This document shows, piece after piece, positions 36,161 through 44,107 of a stretch of 64,000 bases of DNA (within the stretch, counting starts at the first letter, position 1; each line of letters starts with the position of its first letter). A program made the translations under genes and the position numbers. The notes beneath the pieces were generated by a model that was not told the origin of the DNA, made no database searches, and worked only from the letters and a program-made list of their open reading frames with translations. Source of the stretch: Nitrospirota bacterium (lineage in GTDB: Bacteria; Nitrospirota; Thermodesulfovibrionia; UBA6902); the NCBI GenBank assembly GCA_016214845.1, contig JACRMS010000005.1:1-64000 (forward strand), given 5' to 3'.

Positions 36161-36192
36161 ATGTAAGGGCGAATGGCCATTCGCCCTTACAT
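36161..36192. repeat. Perfect 32-bp palindrome
   Basis: The sequence ATGTAAGGGCGAATGG is followed directly by its exact reverse complement CCATTCGCCCTTACAT, with no loop. This belongs to the TGTAGGGGCGAATGGCCATT-type intergenic palindromes found in many uncultured bacterial genomes. It lies between two reverse-strand genes. Confidence 0.85.
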
Positions 36193-36243
36193 ACAGCAAG
36201 TCTATATTATAGGATATGGATTCATGATTCAAGAGACAGGATT

Positions 36244-36942
36244 TTATGAAAATATTTTAAAAAGCAGGAATGTCACCGCCATTCCCAGGAGCGCGCCGAG
36301 AACAACCTCCAGGGGCTTATGAATGCCGGTGCTGACCCTGCTTTGCGCGATAAGGACAGCCATAAGCAGCGCAAGTACGGAAGGCATGAAACTCTCGGTG
36401 ATAAAGATTACGGCTACCCACATTGAAAAGGCGACCGCGGCATGACCGCTGGGCATTCCCCCTCTTAAAGGCTGCCCCCTGCCAAAAAATGATTTTGCCA
36501 GCACTACCAGTATGAGCACCACGATCAGCGAAACAACAGCAATATCGGATTCAGCGTGCTTTGCAATATTGAGCCCGCTGTAAAAGAAATTTTTCACCGG
36601 CTCAAAAAGAATAATGTACCCTATGACCGCAGCTCCAAGCGCGGTTATCAGCACCGCTCCGGCGGCCACGTCTTTTATCCATTTTGCCTGTTCATTGTAT
36701 TCCTTGAATAATACGTCGGTGATTGATTCAACAGCAGTATTGAGCATCTCTATGGCAAGCACAATAATGGATAAGGTAATTAAAATAACAAACTCTGACC
36801 AGCTGATGCCGATGGTAAAACTGATAATAAGAATTAGTATGGCAGCGTACAAATGATAACGCATGTGCCGCTGGGTCTTTGCTGCGTGAAGGATGCCTTC
36901 AATGGCGTGATTGGCGCTGTCAGCCCATTTTCTTAACGGCAT
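36244..36942 (-). CDS. Diacylglycerol kinase (DgkA-type) fused to PAP2 phosphatase
   Basis: About 232 residues from the ATG at 36942, which has AGGAG seven bases upstream. Residues 1-110 are a DgkA-type integral-membrane kinase (HMRYHLYAAILILI, then IEMLNTAVESITD). Residues 120-232 are a PAP2/PgpB-type phosphatase with GMPSGHAAVAF and SRVSTGIHKPLEV catalytic motifs. The combination would phosphorylate and dephosphorylate a lipid, most likely undecaprenol. The gene overlaps ybeY by 23 bases in the phoH-pgpH-ybeY-dgkA order common in bacteria. Confidence 0.9.
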   Translation of the reverse strand: MPLRKWADSANHAIEGILHAAKTQRHMRYHLYAAILILIISFTIGISWSEFVILITLSIIVLAIEMLNTAVESITDVLFKEYNEQAKWIKDVAAGAVLITALGAAVIGYIILFEPVKNFFYSGLNIAKHAESDIAVVSLIVVLILVVLAKSFFGRGQPLRGGMPSGHAAVAFSMWVAVIFITESFMPSVLALLMAVLIAQSRVSTGIHKPLEVVLGALLGMAVTFLLFKIFS

Positions 36943-37387
36943 CAAATATCTCCTGTTCTTTTTTTCTCATCATCGCTGCCCTGTACTTTGACTGTTCGTG
37001 GTCATATCCGGATAAATGAAGTATGCCGTGGATCAGAAGGCGGTACATCTCATCATAAAAGCTCCACCCGTATTGCTTCGCCTGCAGTTCCGCGCGGGGA
37101 ATGCTTATGACAATATCTCCAAGTGGGAAGTGGGAAGTAGGAAGTGGGAACTTCTTACTTCTAACTTCTGACTTTTGACTTGTCTGTGGAAATGAGAGCA
37201 CGTCCGTGCTCTTGTGTTTGCCCCTGTATTGGGCGCTTAACTGCGCCATCTTTTTGTCTCCCACAAAAAGGATGCTTAATTCAGCCGCCGGTTGTCCTGA
37301 CAATGAGAGTATCGCGCGGGCTGTTTTTATAATCCTTGCTTTATTTAGGGGACGGCGCCTTTGCCGGTTTTGTAAAAGTATTTTCAT
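36920..37387 (-). CDS. ybeY: Endoribonuclease / rRNA maturation factor YbeY
   Basis: About 155 residues from ATG 37387. The zinc motif is HGILHLSGYDHEQ near the C-terminus, and the YRGKHKSTDVLSFP block is conserved. Between DVLSFP and LGDIVIS, where family members have only a few residues, there is QTSQKSEVRSKKFPLPTSHF plus P. It is encoded by a palindromic GAAGT/ACTTC repeat (37121-37182) in frame. The active-site regions are intact so the protein is probably functional. It acts in 16S rRNA 3' processing and quality control. Confidence 0.92.
   Translation of the reverse strand: MKILLQNRQRRRPLNKARIIKTARAILSLSGQPAAELSILFVGDKKMAQLSAQYRGKHKSTDVLSFPQTSQKSEVRSKKFPLPTSHFPLGDIVISIPRAELQAKQYGWSFYDEMYRLLIHGILHLSGYDHEQSKYRAAMMRKKEQEIFDAVKKMG
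37121..37182. repeat. GAAGT/ACTTC palindromic repeat inside ybeY
   Basis: AAGTGGGAAGTGGGAAGTAG and following bases pair with CTTCTTACTTCTAACTTCTG and ACTTTTGACTTG to form a hairpin within the ybeY reading frame. Same family as the repeats at 44147-44218 and 63884-63966. Its length leaves the frame open. Confidence 0.75.
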
Positions 37388-38840
37388 TCTCTGATTCAAA
37401 TTCAAAGCCGGGGTAATTAATGCGTTTATGATACATGCTGCTCAGAAGATAGACAAAGTGGGTCTTGATCTCGCGGATGTCTTTAAAAGTCAATTCGCAG
37501 TTGTCCAATTGCCCGTCTATGAAACAGTGGTTGATGATCCTGTCAACAAGCATCGCGACCCTTGAGGGCGTGGTATCAGTCAGCACCCTCGATGCGGCTT
37601 CGACCGCGTCAGCCATGAGCACGAGCGCCGCGACGCGCGTCTGCGGTTTGGGGCCGGGGTACCTGAAGTCCTCTTCTGTGACAGGGGTATCGATGTCGTG
37701 CTGCTCCTTTGCCTTTTGATAAAAGAACGTCTGGATGGAAGTGCCGTGGTGCTGCTGTATGATGTCGATTACCGCCTGGGGGAGTTTATGCTTTTTTGCA
37801 AGCTCAGCGCCCTCTTTCACATGAGACAGCAGGATGATACTGCTCATGCGGGGCGTAAGCTTTTCGTGCTTGCTGACGGAGCTTACCTGGTTTTCCACAA
37901 AATAGTCCGGCATCTTGACCTTCCCGATGTCGTGGTAATACGCGCTTACCCTCGCAAGCAGGGGGTTGACCCCTACCGCTTCAGCCGCGGTCTCAGCCAG
38001 GTTCCCGACTATTATGCTGTGATGATATGTGCCGGGGGCTTCCACCAGGAGTTCATGCATAAGCGGCTGGTTCAGGTCAAGCAGCTCAAGAAGGCTGATG
38101 TCCGTTGACAGTTTAAATAAATATTCAAAGACAGGCAGAAGGGCAGACACCAGCGTGGCAACTATGATGCCGTTGAAAAAGGCGGAACTTGTGATCACGA
38201 AGGTCTCAAGGGTAAAGAACTGCTCCCTAAAAAGTGCTATAACCAGGGCGGTGGAAAAGCTGACTACGCTGACATAAAAGCCGGCCCGCCAGATCGCTGA
38301 GCGCTTTTTACACCTGATCACTCCGAAGGCGCCGGTAAGCCCTGATGCGAATATGAATATGGAAAACAGCGGGTTATTAAGCCATAACCCCGCAAGGAGG
38401 CTTGTTATGACCGTAAAGACAATAGCGGTATGGATATCAATTAACAGGGCTGTGAGCATCGCGCCTGTTGCAAGGGGGACCGCGTAAATCGTAAGCGCGG
38501 GATCAACGACGCTTACGACCTTTGTAAAACCCTCAAGTATGTAGAAGATGGCGCGCGCAATTATGAGGTTGCCTGATAAAAGCGTCCCGATAAGTATAAG
38601 GAGTTTGTAATCATGCTTTATCTGTGGCTTGTACCTGATGAAGTCTTTGTAAAGGATCAGCAGCAGCAGCGCAGTGATAAGGAAAGAGCCTGCTATTGCA
38701 GCTATCGGGATGGTCTGCCCCCAGACTAACGAAATATTTAAAACAGCGGCAAACACGATAAGCAGGGACATCTTTAACAGGAAGTTCTTATCGAAACTGA
38801 AAAACTGTTTCTTCTGGTCCGGGAGCTTACCGTTTTTCAT
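37341..38840 (-). CDS. Membrane HD phosphohydrolase, PgpH-like (7TM-HD), short form
   Basis: A 499-residue protein. The N-terminal about 230 residues are a bundle of transmembrane helices. The cytoplasmic HD domain has YYHDIGKVKMPDYF, IQQHHG, and ALVLMADAVEAASR (HD-type ligands), as in PgpH cyclic-di-AMP phosphodiesterases. The large extracytoplasmic 7TMR-HDED sensor domain typical of PgpH is absent, so the protein is some 200-250 residues shorter than usual. Its start overlaps the phoH stop by four bases. Confidence 0.85.
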   Translation of the reverse strand: MKNGKLPDQKKQFFSFDKNFLLKMSLLIVFAAVLNISLVWGQTIPIAAIAGSFLITALLLLILYKDFIRYKPQIKHDYKLLILIGTLLSGNLIIARAIFYILEGFTKVVSVVDPALTIYAVPLATGAMLTALLIDIHTAIVFTVITSLLAGLWLNNPLFSIFIFASGLTGAFGVIRCKKRSAIWRAGFYVSVVSFSTALVIALFREQFFTLETFVITSSAFFNGIIVATLVSALLPVFEYLFKLSTDISLLELLDLNQPLMHELLVEAPGTYHHSIIVGNLAETAAEAVGVNPLLARVSAYYHDIGKVKMPDYFVENQVSSVSKHEKLTPRMSSIILLSHVKEGAELAKKHKLPQAVIDIIQQHHGTSIQTFFYQKAKEQHDIDTPVTEEDFRYPGPKPQTRVAALVLMADAVEAASRVLTDTTPSRVAMLVDRIINHCFIDGQLDNCELTFKDIREIKTHFVYLLSSMYHKRINYPGFEFESENENTFTKPAKAPSPK

Positions 38841-39778
38841 TGTTTATCACTACGGCTTTTTTCAAACCTTTCATAAGCTTTTACAATTTCCTGGACAAGC
38901 CTGTGCCTGACAACGTCTTTGTCGGAGAAATGAATAAAGCATACGCCGTTTATGTCTTTAAGTATCCTTCCGACCTCCACAAGCCCGGACGTCTTTCCCG
39001 GCGGCAGGTCGATCTGAGTGATGTCACCGGTAATAACGGTCTTTGAATTAAAGCCCAGCCTTGTCAGGTACATCTTCATCTGCTCGGAGGTCGTATTCTG
39101 CGCCTCATCAAGTATTATGAAAGAATCGTTCAGGGTCCTGCCTCTCATGAACGCAAGAGGCGCTATCTCGATGATCCCCTTTTCTATCAGCTGGTATGCC
39201 TTCTCCGTCTCCATCATGTCAAAGAGGGCGTCATAAAGCGGCCTGAGGTAGGGATTGACCTTTTCGTACAGATCACCGGGCAGAAAGCCGAGCTTCTCGC
39301 CTGCCTCTACAGCGGGCCTCGCCAGGATGATCCTGCTTACCTGTTTATTGAGAAGCGCGTTTATAGCCATTGCCATTGCCAGATATGTCTTGCCTGTGCC
39401 GGCAGGGCCTATGCCGATGACCATGTCATACTGTTTTATCGCGTCAATATATTTTTTCTGGGCGTCCGAGCGCGGCACGATGAATTTTTTCTTGGAGGAT
39501 ACGGGGATATTGCTCAGAAAAAACTCTTTCAATGACGAGGGTTCGGCTTCTTGTAGCGGTACGGACCCTGCCTGGTCAGAAAAGTCCTTCGGGGGGGTGT
39601 CCTCAAGGGCCTTCAGAGCAAACTTAACATCCTCAGGGCTTATTGTAAAGCCTTTGGAGTTCATCAAATAAAATTCCTTGATAAACCTTTCCGCCTTGTT
39701 TACAGACTTTTCACTGCCGTGGAGGAAAACCTTGCTGCCTCTTATTGAGGCCTTGATGCCGAGGGCCTCTTCCATCAA
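38837..39778 (-). CDS. phoH: PhoH-family ATPase
   Basis: At least 313 residues. Walker A GIGPAGTGKTYLA near 121-133 and FIILDEAQNTT near 222. RNA-binding KH-like residues lie at the N-terminus. Conserved sequence continues upstream of the first TTG/ATG (39778/39775): the frame reads VKVELDLGEEKDLSSIYGRL, matching the usual PhoH N-terminus, but offers no ATG, GTG or TTG. A good ribosome site AAGGAG (39869-39864) lies 7 bases before an in-frame ACG at 39856-39854, so the real start may be ACG 39856. First gene of the phoH-pgpH-ybeY-dgkA operon. Confidence 0.92.
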   Translation of the reverse strand: MMEEALGIKASIRGSKVFLHGSEKSVNKAERFIKEFYLMNSKGFTISPEDVKFALKALEDTPPKDFSDQAGSVPLQEAEPSSLKEFFLSNIPVSSKKKFIVPRSDAQKKYIDAIKQYDMVIGIGPAGTGKTYLAMAMAINALLNKQVSRIILARPAVEAGEKLGFLPGDLYEKVNPYLRPLYDALFDMMETEKAYQLIEKGIIEIAPLAFMRGRTLNDSFIILDEAQNTTSEQMKMYLTRLGFNSKTVITGDITQIDLPPGKTSGLVEVGRILKDINGVCFIHFSDKDVVRHRLVQEIVKAYERFEKSRSDKQ

Positions 39779-39954
39779 TTTCAGGGTACTGTCAAGCCTT
39801 CCGTATATGGATGAAAGGTCTTTTTCCTCCCCCAGATCTAATTCGACTTTAACCGTAAGCTTTCTCCTTAAAATCTCTAACCGGGCCTTACCCTCTGTAA
39901 GGCTTCTATATTATAAGCAAGTATACCATTAAAATGAATAGCAATAGAAATGCT

Positions 39955-39990
39955 ATTCCCCTCCCCCTCACCCGCGGTAGAGAGGGGAAT
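39955..39990. repeat. ATTCCCCTC/GAGGGGAAT palindrome at the end of queA
   Basis: ATTCCCCTCCC pairs with GAGAGGGGAAT around CCCTCACCCGCGGTA. It ends at the queA stop codon and could work as a terminator-like stem for that gene. Confidence 0.55.
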
Positions 39991-41069
39991 CACATTATCA
40001 TCATCGCGTCACCGTATGAGAAAAACCTGTATCCTTCCGTTTGTGCCGCAGCATAAGCCTGTTTCAAAAGCTCAAGTCCCGCGAATGCGGATGTGAGCAT
40101 CATGGGAGTTGACCGGGGCTGGTGAAAGTTTGTAACAAGCGCGTCAATTATCTTGAAGTTGTACCCCGGGTAAATAAAGATGGATGTCCTTCCCATTAGA
40201 AATTCCCCTCTAATAAGAGGGGTTAGGGGTGTGTTATCTTTCTTTTGCCCTTCGCCCTTTGCCCTTTGCTTCCCTACCCCCGACTCCAATGCCCTTGTAA
40301 CAGTAGTGCCTACCGCGATGACCCTCCTGCCTTCGGCCTTTGCGCGGTTGATGGCCTCCGCGGTTGCCTCCGGGATCTCATAGAATTCTTCATCCATCTT
40401 ATGCTCGCTAATATCGTTAGCGGTAATAGGTTTAAAAGTTCCGTAGCCAACATAAAGGGTGACTGTTTTTATGTCAACTCCCTTCTCCCTGATGATATTC
40501 AGGAGCCTGTCTGTAAAGTGCAAACCAGCCGTGGGGGCCGCGACAGCGCCTTCCTTCTCCGCATAAACGGTCTGATATTTTTCCGCATCCGCCCGGACCG
40601 CTTCCCTCTTGATATATGGAGGCAAAGGCATGACGCCGATCTGGGATAAAACATTTTTAATGTCCGTAGGGACGGGTTTTAAACCAGCCCCTGCAAAAGT
40701 TACCTTTGCACTTGCCCCGTTACCACGAGACACCGTTGCAATGGCCCCGTTTTCAAGTATCACCTTCCCTTCACGCTGTCCTTTCACCAGAGCTTCCCAG
40801 ATATTTTTATCAAGCTCTTTCAGAAGCATGATCTCAACCTCCCCGCCTGAAGGTTTTGTTCCGAAAATGCGCGCAGGGATTACTCTTGCGTTATTAAGGA
40901 CCAGGAGGTCTCCCGGAAGCAGGCAATCAGCGATGTCCCTGAATATCCTGTGCTCGATATTCCCGGAGTTCTTGTGGACCACCATCAGCCTTGAAGAATC
41001 GCGTTCAGGCAGGGGGTGCTGCGCTATCTGATCGTGTGATATCTGGTAGTCAAAATCTGTAAGCTTCAT
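39990..41069 (-). CDS. queA: S-adenosylmethionine:tRNA ribosyltransferase-isomerase
   Basis: 359 residues from ATG 41069 (MKLTDFDYQISHDQIAQHPL). It makes epoxyqueuosine in tRNA. Conserved blocks: ERDSSRLMVV, GEVEIMLLK, PTAGLHFTDRLL, YVGYGTFKPI, YPGYNFKIIDALVTNFHQPR, RFFSYGDAMMIM. Two extra segments are encoded by palindromic repeats: GAGLKPVPTDIKN near residue 130 and a stretch near 270-290 containing KQRAKGEGQKKDNTPLTPLI. Both are in frame and between conserved blocks, so function is probably kept. queH lies 1.3 kb upstream. Confidence 0.94.
   Translation of the reverse strand: MKLTDFDYQISHDQIAQHPLPERDSSRLMVVHKNSGNIEHRIFRDIADCLLPGDLLVLNNARVIPARIFGTKPSGGEVEIMLLKELDKNIWEALVKGQREGKVILENGAIATVSRGNGASAKVTFAGAGLKPVPTDIKNVLSQIGVMPLPPYIKREAVRADAEKYQTVYAEKEGAVAAPTAGLHFTDRLLNIIREKGVDIKTVTLYVGYGTFKPITANDISEHKMDEEFYEIPEATAEAINRAKAEGRRVIAVGTTVTRALESGVGKQRAKGEGQKKDNTPLTPLIRGEFLMGRTSIFIYPGYNFKIIDALVTNFHQPRSTPMMLTSAFAGLELLKQAYAAAQTEGYRFFSYGDAMMIM
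40201..40274. repeat. Two adjacent palindromic repeats inside queA
   Basis: AATTCCCCTCTAATAAGAGG and following GGTTAGGGGTG (40201-40234) form a CCCCTCT/AGAGGGG hairpin. CTTTTGCCCTTCGCCCTTTG with further repeats (about 40242-40274) is a GCCCTTTGCCCTTT-type low-complexity repeat. Both are translated on the reverse strand, as NTPLTPLIRGEF and KQRAKGEGQKK. Confidence 0.75.
40661..40695. repeat. Palindromic repeat encoding GAGLKPVPTD inside queA
   Basis: GGGACGGGTTTTAAACCAGC plus CCC (40669-40691) is an imperfect palindrome of the GGGGCGGGTTTCAAACCCGC type. It is translated in frame on the reverse strand as AGLKPVPTD, a peptide I recognise as a recurrent palindrome-encoded insert in proteins of related uncultured bacteria. 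Confidence 0.7.
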
Positions 41070-41084
41070 GGTGTAGAAAGGAGC

Positions 41085-41150
41085 TAAGGCACAGAGGAGC
41101 AGAGGCACAAAGCAGAAAAAACCTTGTGCTCTGTGCCTTTGGACCTTTGC
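41085..41150. repeat. GGCACAGAG-type palindromic repeat (B1)
   Basis: AAGGCACAGAGGAGCAGAGG and CACAAAG on the left pair with CTTGTGCTCTGTGCCTTTGG on the right. It occupies the spacer between queA and the SpoIID-like gene. Same arm family as 42999-43075, 44897-44961, 45464-45658 and the cassette ends at 48805 and 49233. Confidence 0.8.
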
Positions 41151-41152
41151 AA

Positions 41153-42148
41153 CTATTTATTCTTCAACTCGGATCGCAATTCCTCATTATTCTTTATCGT
41201 TGTCCCGGGGTAATAATGCGACAGTATCTCCCTGTAGTTCTTGCCCTGCCTCGCCATTTCAAACGCCCCCCACTGGCTCAGCCCGACCCCGTGGCCGTAT
41301 CCTTTGCCGTCAAAGACAATTTCTGTTTCACCTTTAATGATCTTAAAATCCGTGCTGGGCAGCTCTTTGTATCCGAGCAGCCTGCGGAATTCCGTGGCCT
41401 TGATCTCCACCGCGTCTTCATCAGTGATTATTTTAAGCGTCTTGACCCTTTCCGTAGCAGTGTAAGAAGTAATAGCTATGTCCTTCACTCCTTTTATGCC
41501 AAGCGCCTTGCTGATATCATCAAAGGTAAATCTCCGCTGCCAGCTTTCATACGGTGTATTTTTGTCATTACACTCTACTGATTTAAGATATGGATAGCTT
41601 GCCCTCCAGACTTCTTCGGGCAGTTCCGTATTGCCCTCGCAGGATGCGTGGTAAAGCGCATTTATCGGGCGCTCTTCAAAAATCAGTATCTCGCCCTTTG
41701 TTGCCGTCACAGCGCGGGTGACCGACTGATCAATATTATTGCCCCTGTACGCCTGATGGAGTTCGCTTGAGGTCAGGTGAAAGCTTTTTTCCGCGTTCTG
41801 GTTTTTAATGAATGTTGCATATGTCCTTGAGATAACGGCCTGGGCCTTCAGCGCTTCAACCTCCCAGTCCTTTCCGACCTCCGAGACAACAACCCCTTCA
41901 ACGTATTTTTCAAAGGGGAGGTTATTGATAACATAAAGCCCGTGCTCATCCTTTATTATCTCAATGGAGCCTGTATAAGATTGTCCGTTGAAAAACACCT
42001 TGCCTGTCAGATCTTCAACCTTCTCGGCCTGTTCGGAAGGCAATGGTTTTCTTGAAGATTCAAGTATCAGGACCTTTATGGTACTGTCGGCAAATGCAGC
42101 GGAGTAGAGAACAAAGAAAACAAATAGGAATGTTAAGTACATTTTCAT
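41153..42148 (-). CDS. SpoIID/LytB-domain protein
   Basis: 331 residues with a Sec signal peptide (MKMYLTFLFVFFVLYSAAFA). SpoIID domain features: GSIEIIKDEHGLYVINNLPF followed by EKYVEGVVVSEVG, then AQAVISRTYA, and C-terminal GKGYGHGVGLSQWGAFEMAR. Proteins of this type cut peptidoglycan glycan strands or enhance amidases, acting in the periplasm. Sporulation is not implied; the domain is widespread in Gram-negatives. Confidence 0.9.
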   Translation of the reverse strand: MKMYLTFLFVFFVLYSAAFADSTIKVLILESSRKPLPSEQAEKVEDLTGKVFFNGQSYTGSIEIIKDEHGLYVINNLPFEKYVEGVVVSEVGKDWEVEALKAQAVISRTYATFIKNQNAEKSFHLTSSELHQAYRGNNIDQSVTRAVTATKGEILIFEERPINALYHASCEGNTELPEEVWRASYPYLKSVECNDKNTPYESWQRRFTFDDISKALGIKGVKDIAITSYTATERVKTLKIITDEDAVEIKATEFRRLLGYKELPSTDFKIIKGETEIVFDGKGYGHGVGLSQWGAFEMARQGKNYREILSHYYPGTTIKNNEELRSELKNK

Positions 42149-42153
42149 TTAAT

Positions 42154-42372
42154 TTACTTTCTGCCTAAAAAATAAAATATTAAACTCAGGATGACGCTCA
42201 GTAATATACTTGTAGCGAGAGGGAAATAGAAAGTGAAATTCTTCCTCTGTATAACAAAGTCTCCCGGAAGCTTACCCAAAAAAGAGAGACCGTCTTTAAA
42301 TAAGATCAGCAGTCCGCCAATAACCGCTATTATGATACCAGTTGTTAATAGAAATTTTCCTATGTCAGCCAT
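42154..42372 (-). CDS. DUF2905 small membrane protein
   Basis: 72 residues, two hydrophobic segments (about 7-25 and 48-69) with the DUF2905 signature LSFLGKLPGDFVIQRKNFTF. Function unknown. It starts just before the end of queH (8-base overlap) and is followed by the SpoIID-like gene 5 bases on, so the three genes form a transcription unit. Confidence 0.88.
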   Translation of the reverse strand: MADIGKFLLTTGIIIAVIGGLLILFKDGLSFLGKLPGDFVIQRKNFTFYFPLATSILLSVILSLIFYFLGRK

Positions 42373-42988
42373 GAAGCTTTTTCAGCTCCCTTTCCTTAAT
42401 GGCCTGCTCCCTCTCCAGCTTGCTGAAAATACATCCGCAATATCTCTGCCTGTAAAGGGAGAGTTCTTTTGCAAGGCACTTTGACTCCCTGAAATACGGC
42501 CTGAAATCTTTCAGATAAAATGAAATATTATATTTTTCGGCAAGCAGTTTGCCCGTAATTGAGATCTGATCAAAATCCTGGTACGGGCTGATAAGCAGGG
42601 TTGTTGAAAAAGCGTCAAAGCCTTCTTTACTGGCGGTAGCGGCGGTCCTCTCAAGCCTGAGTGAATAACATGACTTACATCGTTCAGGGAAGAGAGGAAC
42701 ATAATTTAAATCGCTTAGGTCGAACAGTCCGTCCGTATAGATGGATGGCGAACTTTCGATATTAAACATGTCAAAAAAATCTTCGGGCCTGTATTCATCA
42801 AGATAAAGCATAGTTATGCGCCAATCATCTGACAGCTTTTTTAAAGAATCAAGGCGCAACTGATATTCTTCAGACGGATGAATATTGGGATTGTACCAGA
42901 ACCCAGTGAAGTCATGTCCTTCCGCCCGCGTCAACTTGACCGGATAAACAGCGCAATTACTGCAGCAAATGTGAAAAAGGATTTTCAT
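42365..42988 (-). CDS. queH: Epoxyqueuosine reductase QueH
   Basis: 207 residues from ATG 42988 (MKILFHICCSNCAVYP). It carries the QueH cysteine pairs HICCSNC near 8-13, CKSCYSLRLERT near 105-116 and YCGCIFS near the C-terminus, which bind Fe-S and metal, and WYNPNIHPSEEYQLR. It performs the final reduction to queuosine in organisms lacking QueG. Paired functionally with queA nearby. Upstream peptide encoded by a palindromic repeat was excluded from the start. Confidence 0.92.
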   Translation of the reverse strand: MKILFHICCSNCAVYPVKLTRAEGHDFTGFWYNPNIHPSEEYQLRLDSLKKLSDDWRITMLYLDEYRPEDFFDMFNIESSPSIYTDGLFDLSDLNYVPLFPERCKSCYSLRLERTAATASKEGFDAFSTTLLISPYQDFDQISITGKLLAEKYNISFYLKDFRPYFRESKCLAKELSLYRQRYCGCIFSKLEREQAIKERELKKLHG

Positions 42989-42998
42989 ATATGAAAAA

Positions 42999-43075
42999 GT
43001 CACAAAGTGACAGAGGCACAGAGGCACAAAGTTTTTTCTGTCTTTGTGCCTTTGCTACTTTGTGCCTTAGTGCCT
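42999..43075. repeat. GGCACAGAG-type palindromic repeat (B2)
   Basis: GTCACAAAGTGACAGAGGCA and CAGAGGCACAAAG pair with CTTTGTGCCTTTGCTACTTT and GTGCCTTAGTGCC. It fills the spacer between ruvB and queH. Confidence 0.8.
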
Positions 43076-43079
43076 AACT

Positions 43080-44096
43080 TCAAAACAAATCATCGCCTTT
43101 TTTCATGCCGAAATGTTCATAGGCCCTTTTTGTCGCGACCCTGCCTCTGGGCGTCCTCTCGATAAAACCCTGCTGAAGAAGGAACGGCTCATACACGTCT
43201 TCGATGGTATCTTTCTCTTCCCTGATCGATGCGGCGAGTGTCTCTATCCCGACGGGGCCGCCGCTATATTTTTCGATTATGGCGAGGAGCAGTTTTCTGT
43301 CCATTTCGTCAAACCCCAGGTTGTCGACTTCCATCGCAAGGAGCGCGTCTTTTGTAATGTCTAATTCAATTATACCAGTGCCTTTGACCTGGGCAAAGTC
43401 CCTTGTGCGCCTGAGCAGCCTGTTTGCGATCCTCGGCGTGCCCCTTGACCTGCCCGCAATCTCTGCTGCCGCGGCTTCTCTTATCTCGGTGTTTAGGATT
43501 CTCGCCGAGCGAAGCAGGATATTCTCAAGATTTTTGGGTGTGTAAAAATCCAGCCGGTTGATTATCCCGAATCTGTCCCTTAACGGAGACGTCAGCAGTC
43601 CCGTCCTTGTCGTAGCGCCGATGAGCGTGAAGCGGGGCAGATTCAATTTCAGCGACCTCGCGCTTGGGCCCTGTCCGATAATAATATCAAGCTGATAATC
43701 CTCCATCGCGGGATAGAGGATCTCCTCTGCCATTCTCGGCAGCCTGTGAATTTCGTCAATGAAAAGGATGTCTTTTTCTCCGAGATTAGTGAGAATGGCG
43801 GCAAGGTCGCCCGGCCTCTCAAGCACGGGGCCGGAAGTCACCTTTATATCAGCTCCAAGCTCCGAGGCGATTATGTGGGCTAGCGTTGTCTTGCCAAGCC
43901 CCGGAGGCCCGCAGAAAAGGACGTGATCAAGCGCCTCGCCCCTCTGCCTTGCAGCCTGTATAAATATCTTCAGATTTTCCTTAAGCTTGTCCTGCCCGAC
44001 AAACTCATCAAATGCCCTCGGCCGGATGCTCAGCTCGAAGTTTACGTCCTCGATATTGGCCTCAGATGAAATACTTCTCTGCGGTATGTCTTTCAT
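43080..44096 (-). CDS. ruvB: Holliday junction branch migration ATPase RuvB
   Basis: 338 residues from ATG 44096 ([12 protein letters not shown]). AAA+ domain with Walker [16 protein letters not shown], Walker [11 protein letters not shown], sensor [19 protein letters not shown], and C-terminal winged helix ([20 protein letters not shown]). It drives branch migration with RuvA. Longer upstream frame is the translation of a palindromic repeat and was not used. ruvB, ruvA and ruvC are in the same direction but separated by repeats. Confidence 0.96.
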   Translation of the reverse strand: MKDIPQRSISSEANIEDVNFELSIRPRAFDEFVGQDKLKENLKIFIQAARQRGEALDHVLFCGPPGLGKTTLAHIIASELGADIKVTSGPVLERPGDLAAILTNLGEKDILFIDEIHRLPRMAEEILYPAMEDYQLDIIIGQGPSARSLKLNLPRFTLIGATTRTGLLTSPLRDRFGIINRLDFYTPKNLENILLRSARILNTEIREAAAAEIAGRSRGTPRIANRLLRRTRDFAQVKGTGIIELDITKDALLAMEVDNLGFDEMDRKLLLAIIEKYSGGPVGIETLAASIREEKDTIEDVYEPFLLQQGFIERTPRGRVATKRAYEHFGMKKGDDLF

Positions 44097-44107
44097 ATTT
44101 AAACCGT

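Noticed and set aside
41070-41108. N-terminal extension of queA (and similar ones on ruvB, ruvC and queH)
   Set aside because: The extra residues are translations of the upstream palindromic repeats; family alignment starts at the downstream ATG.
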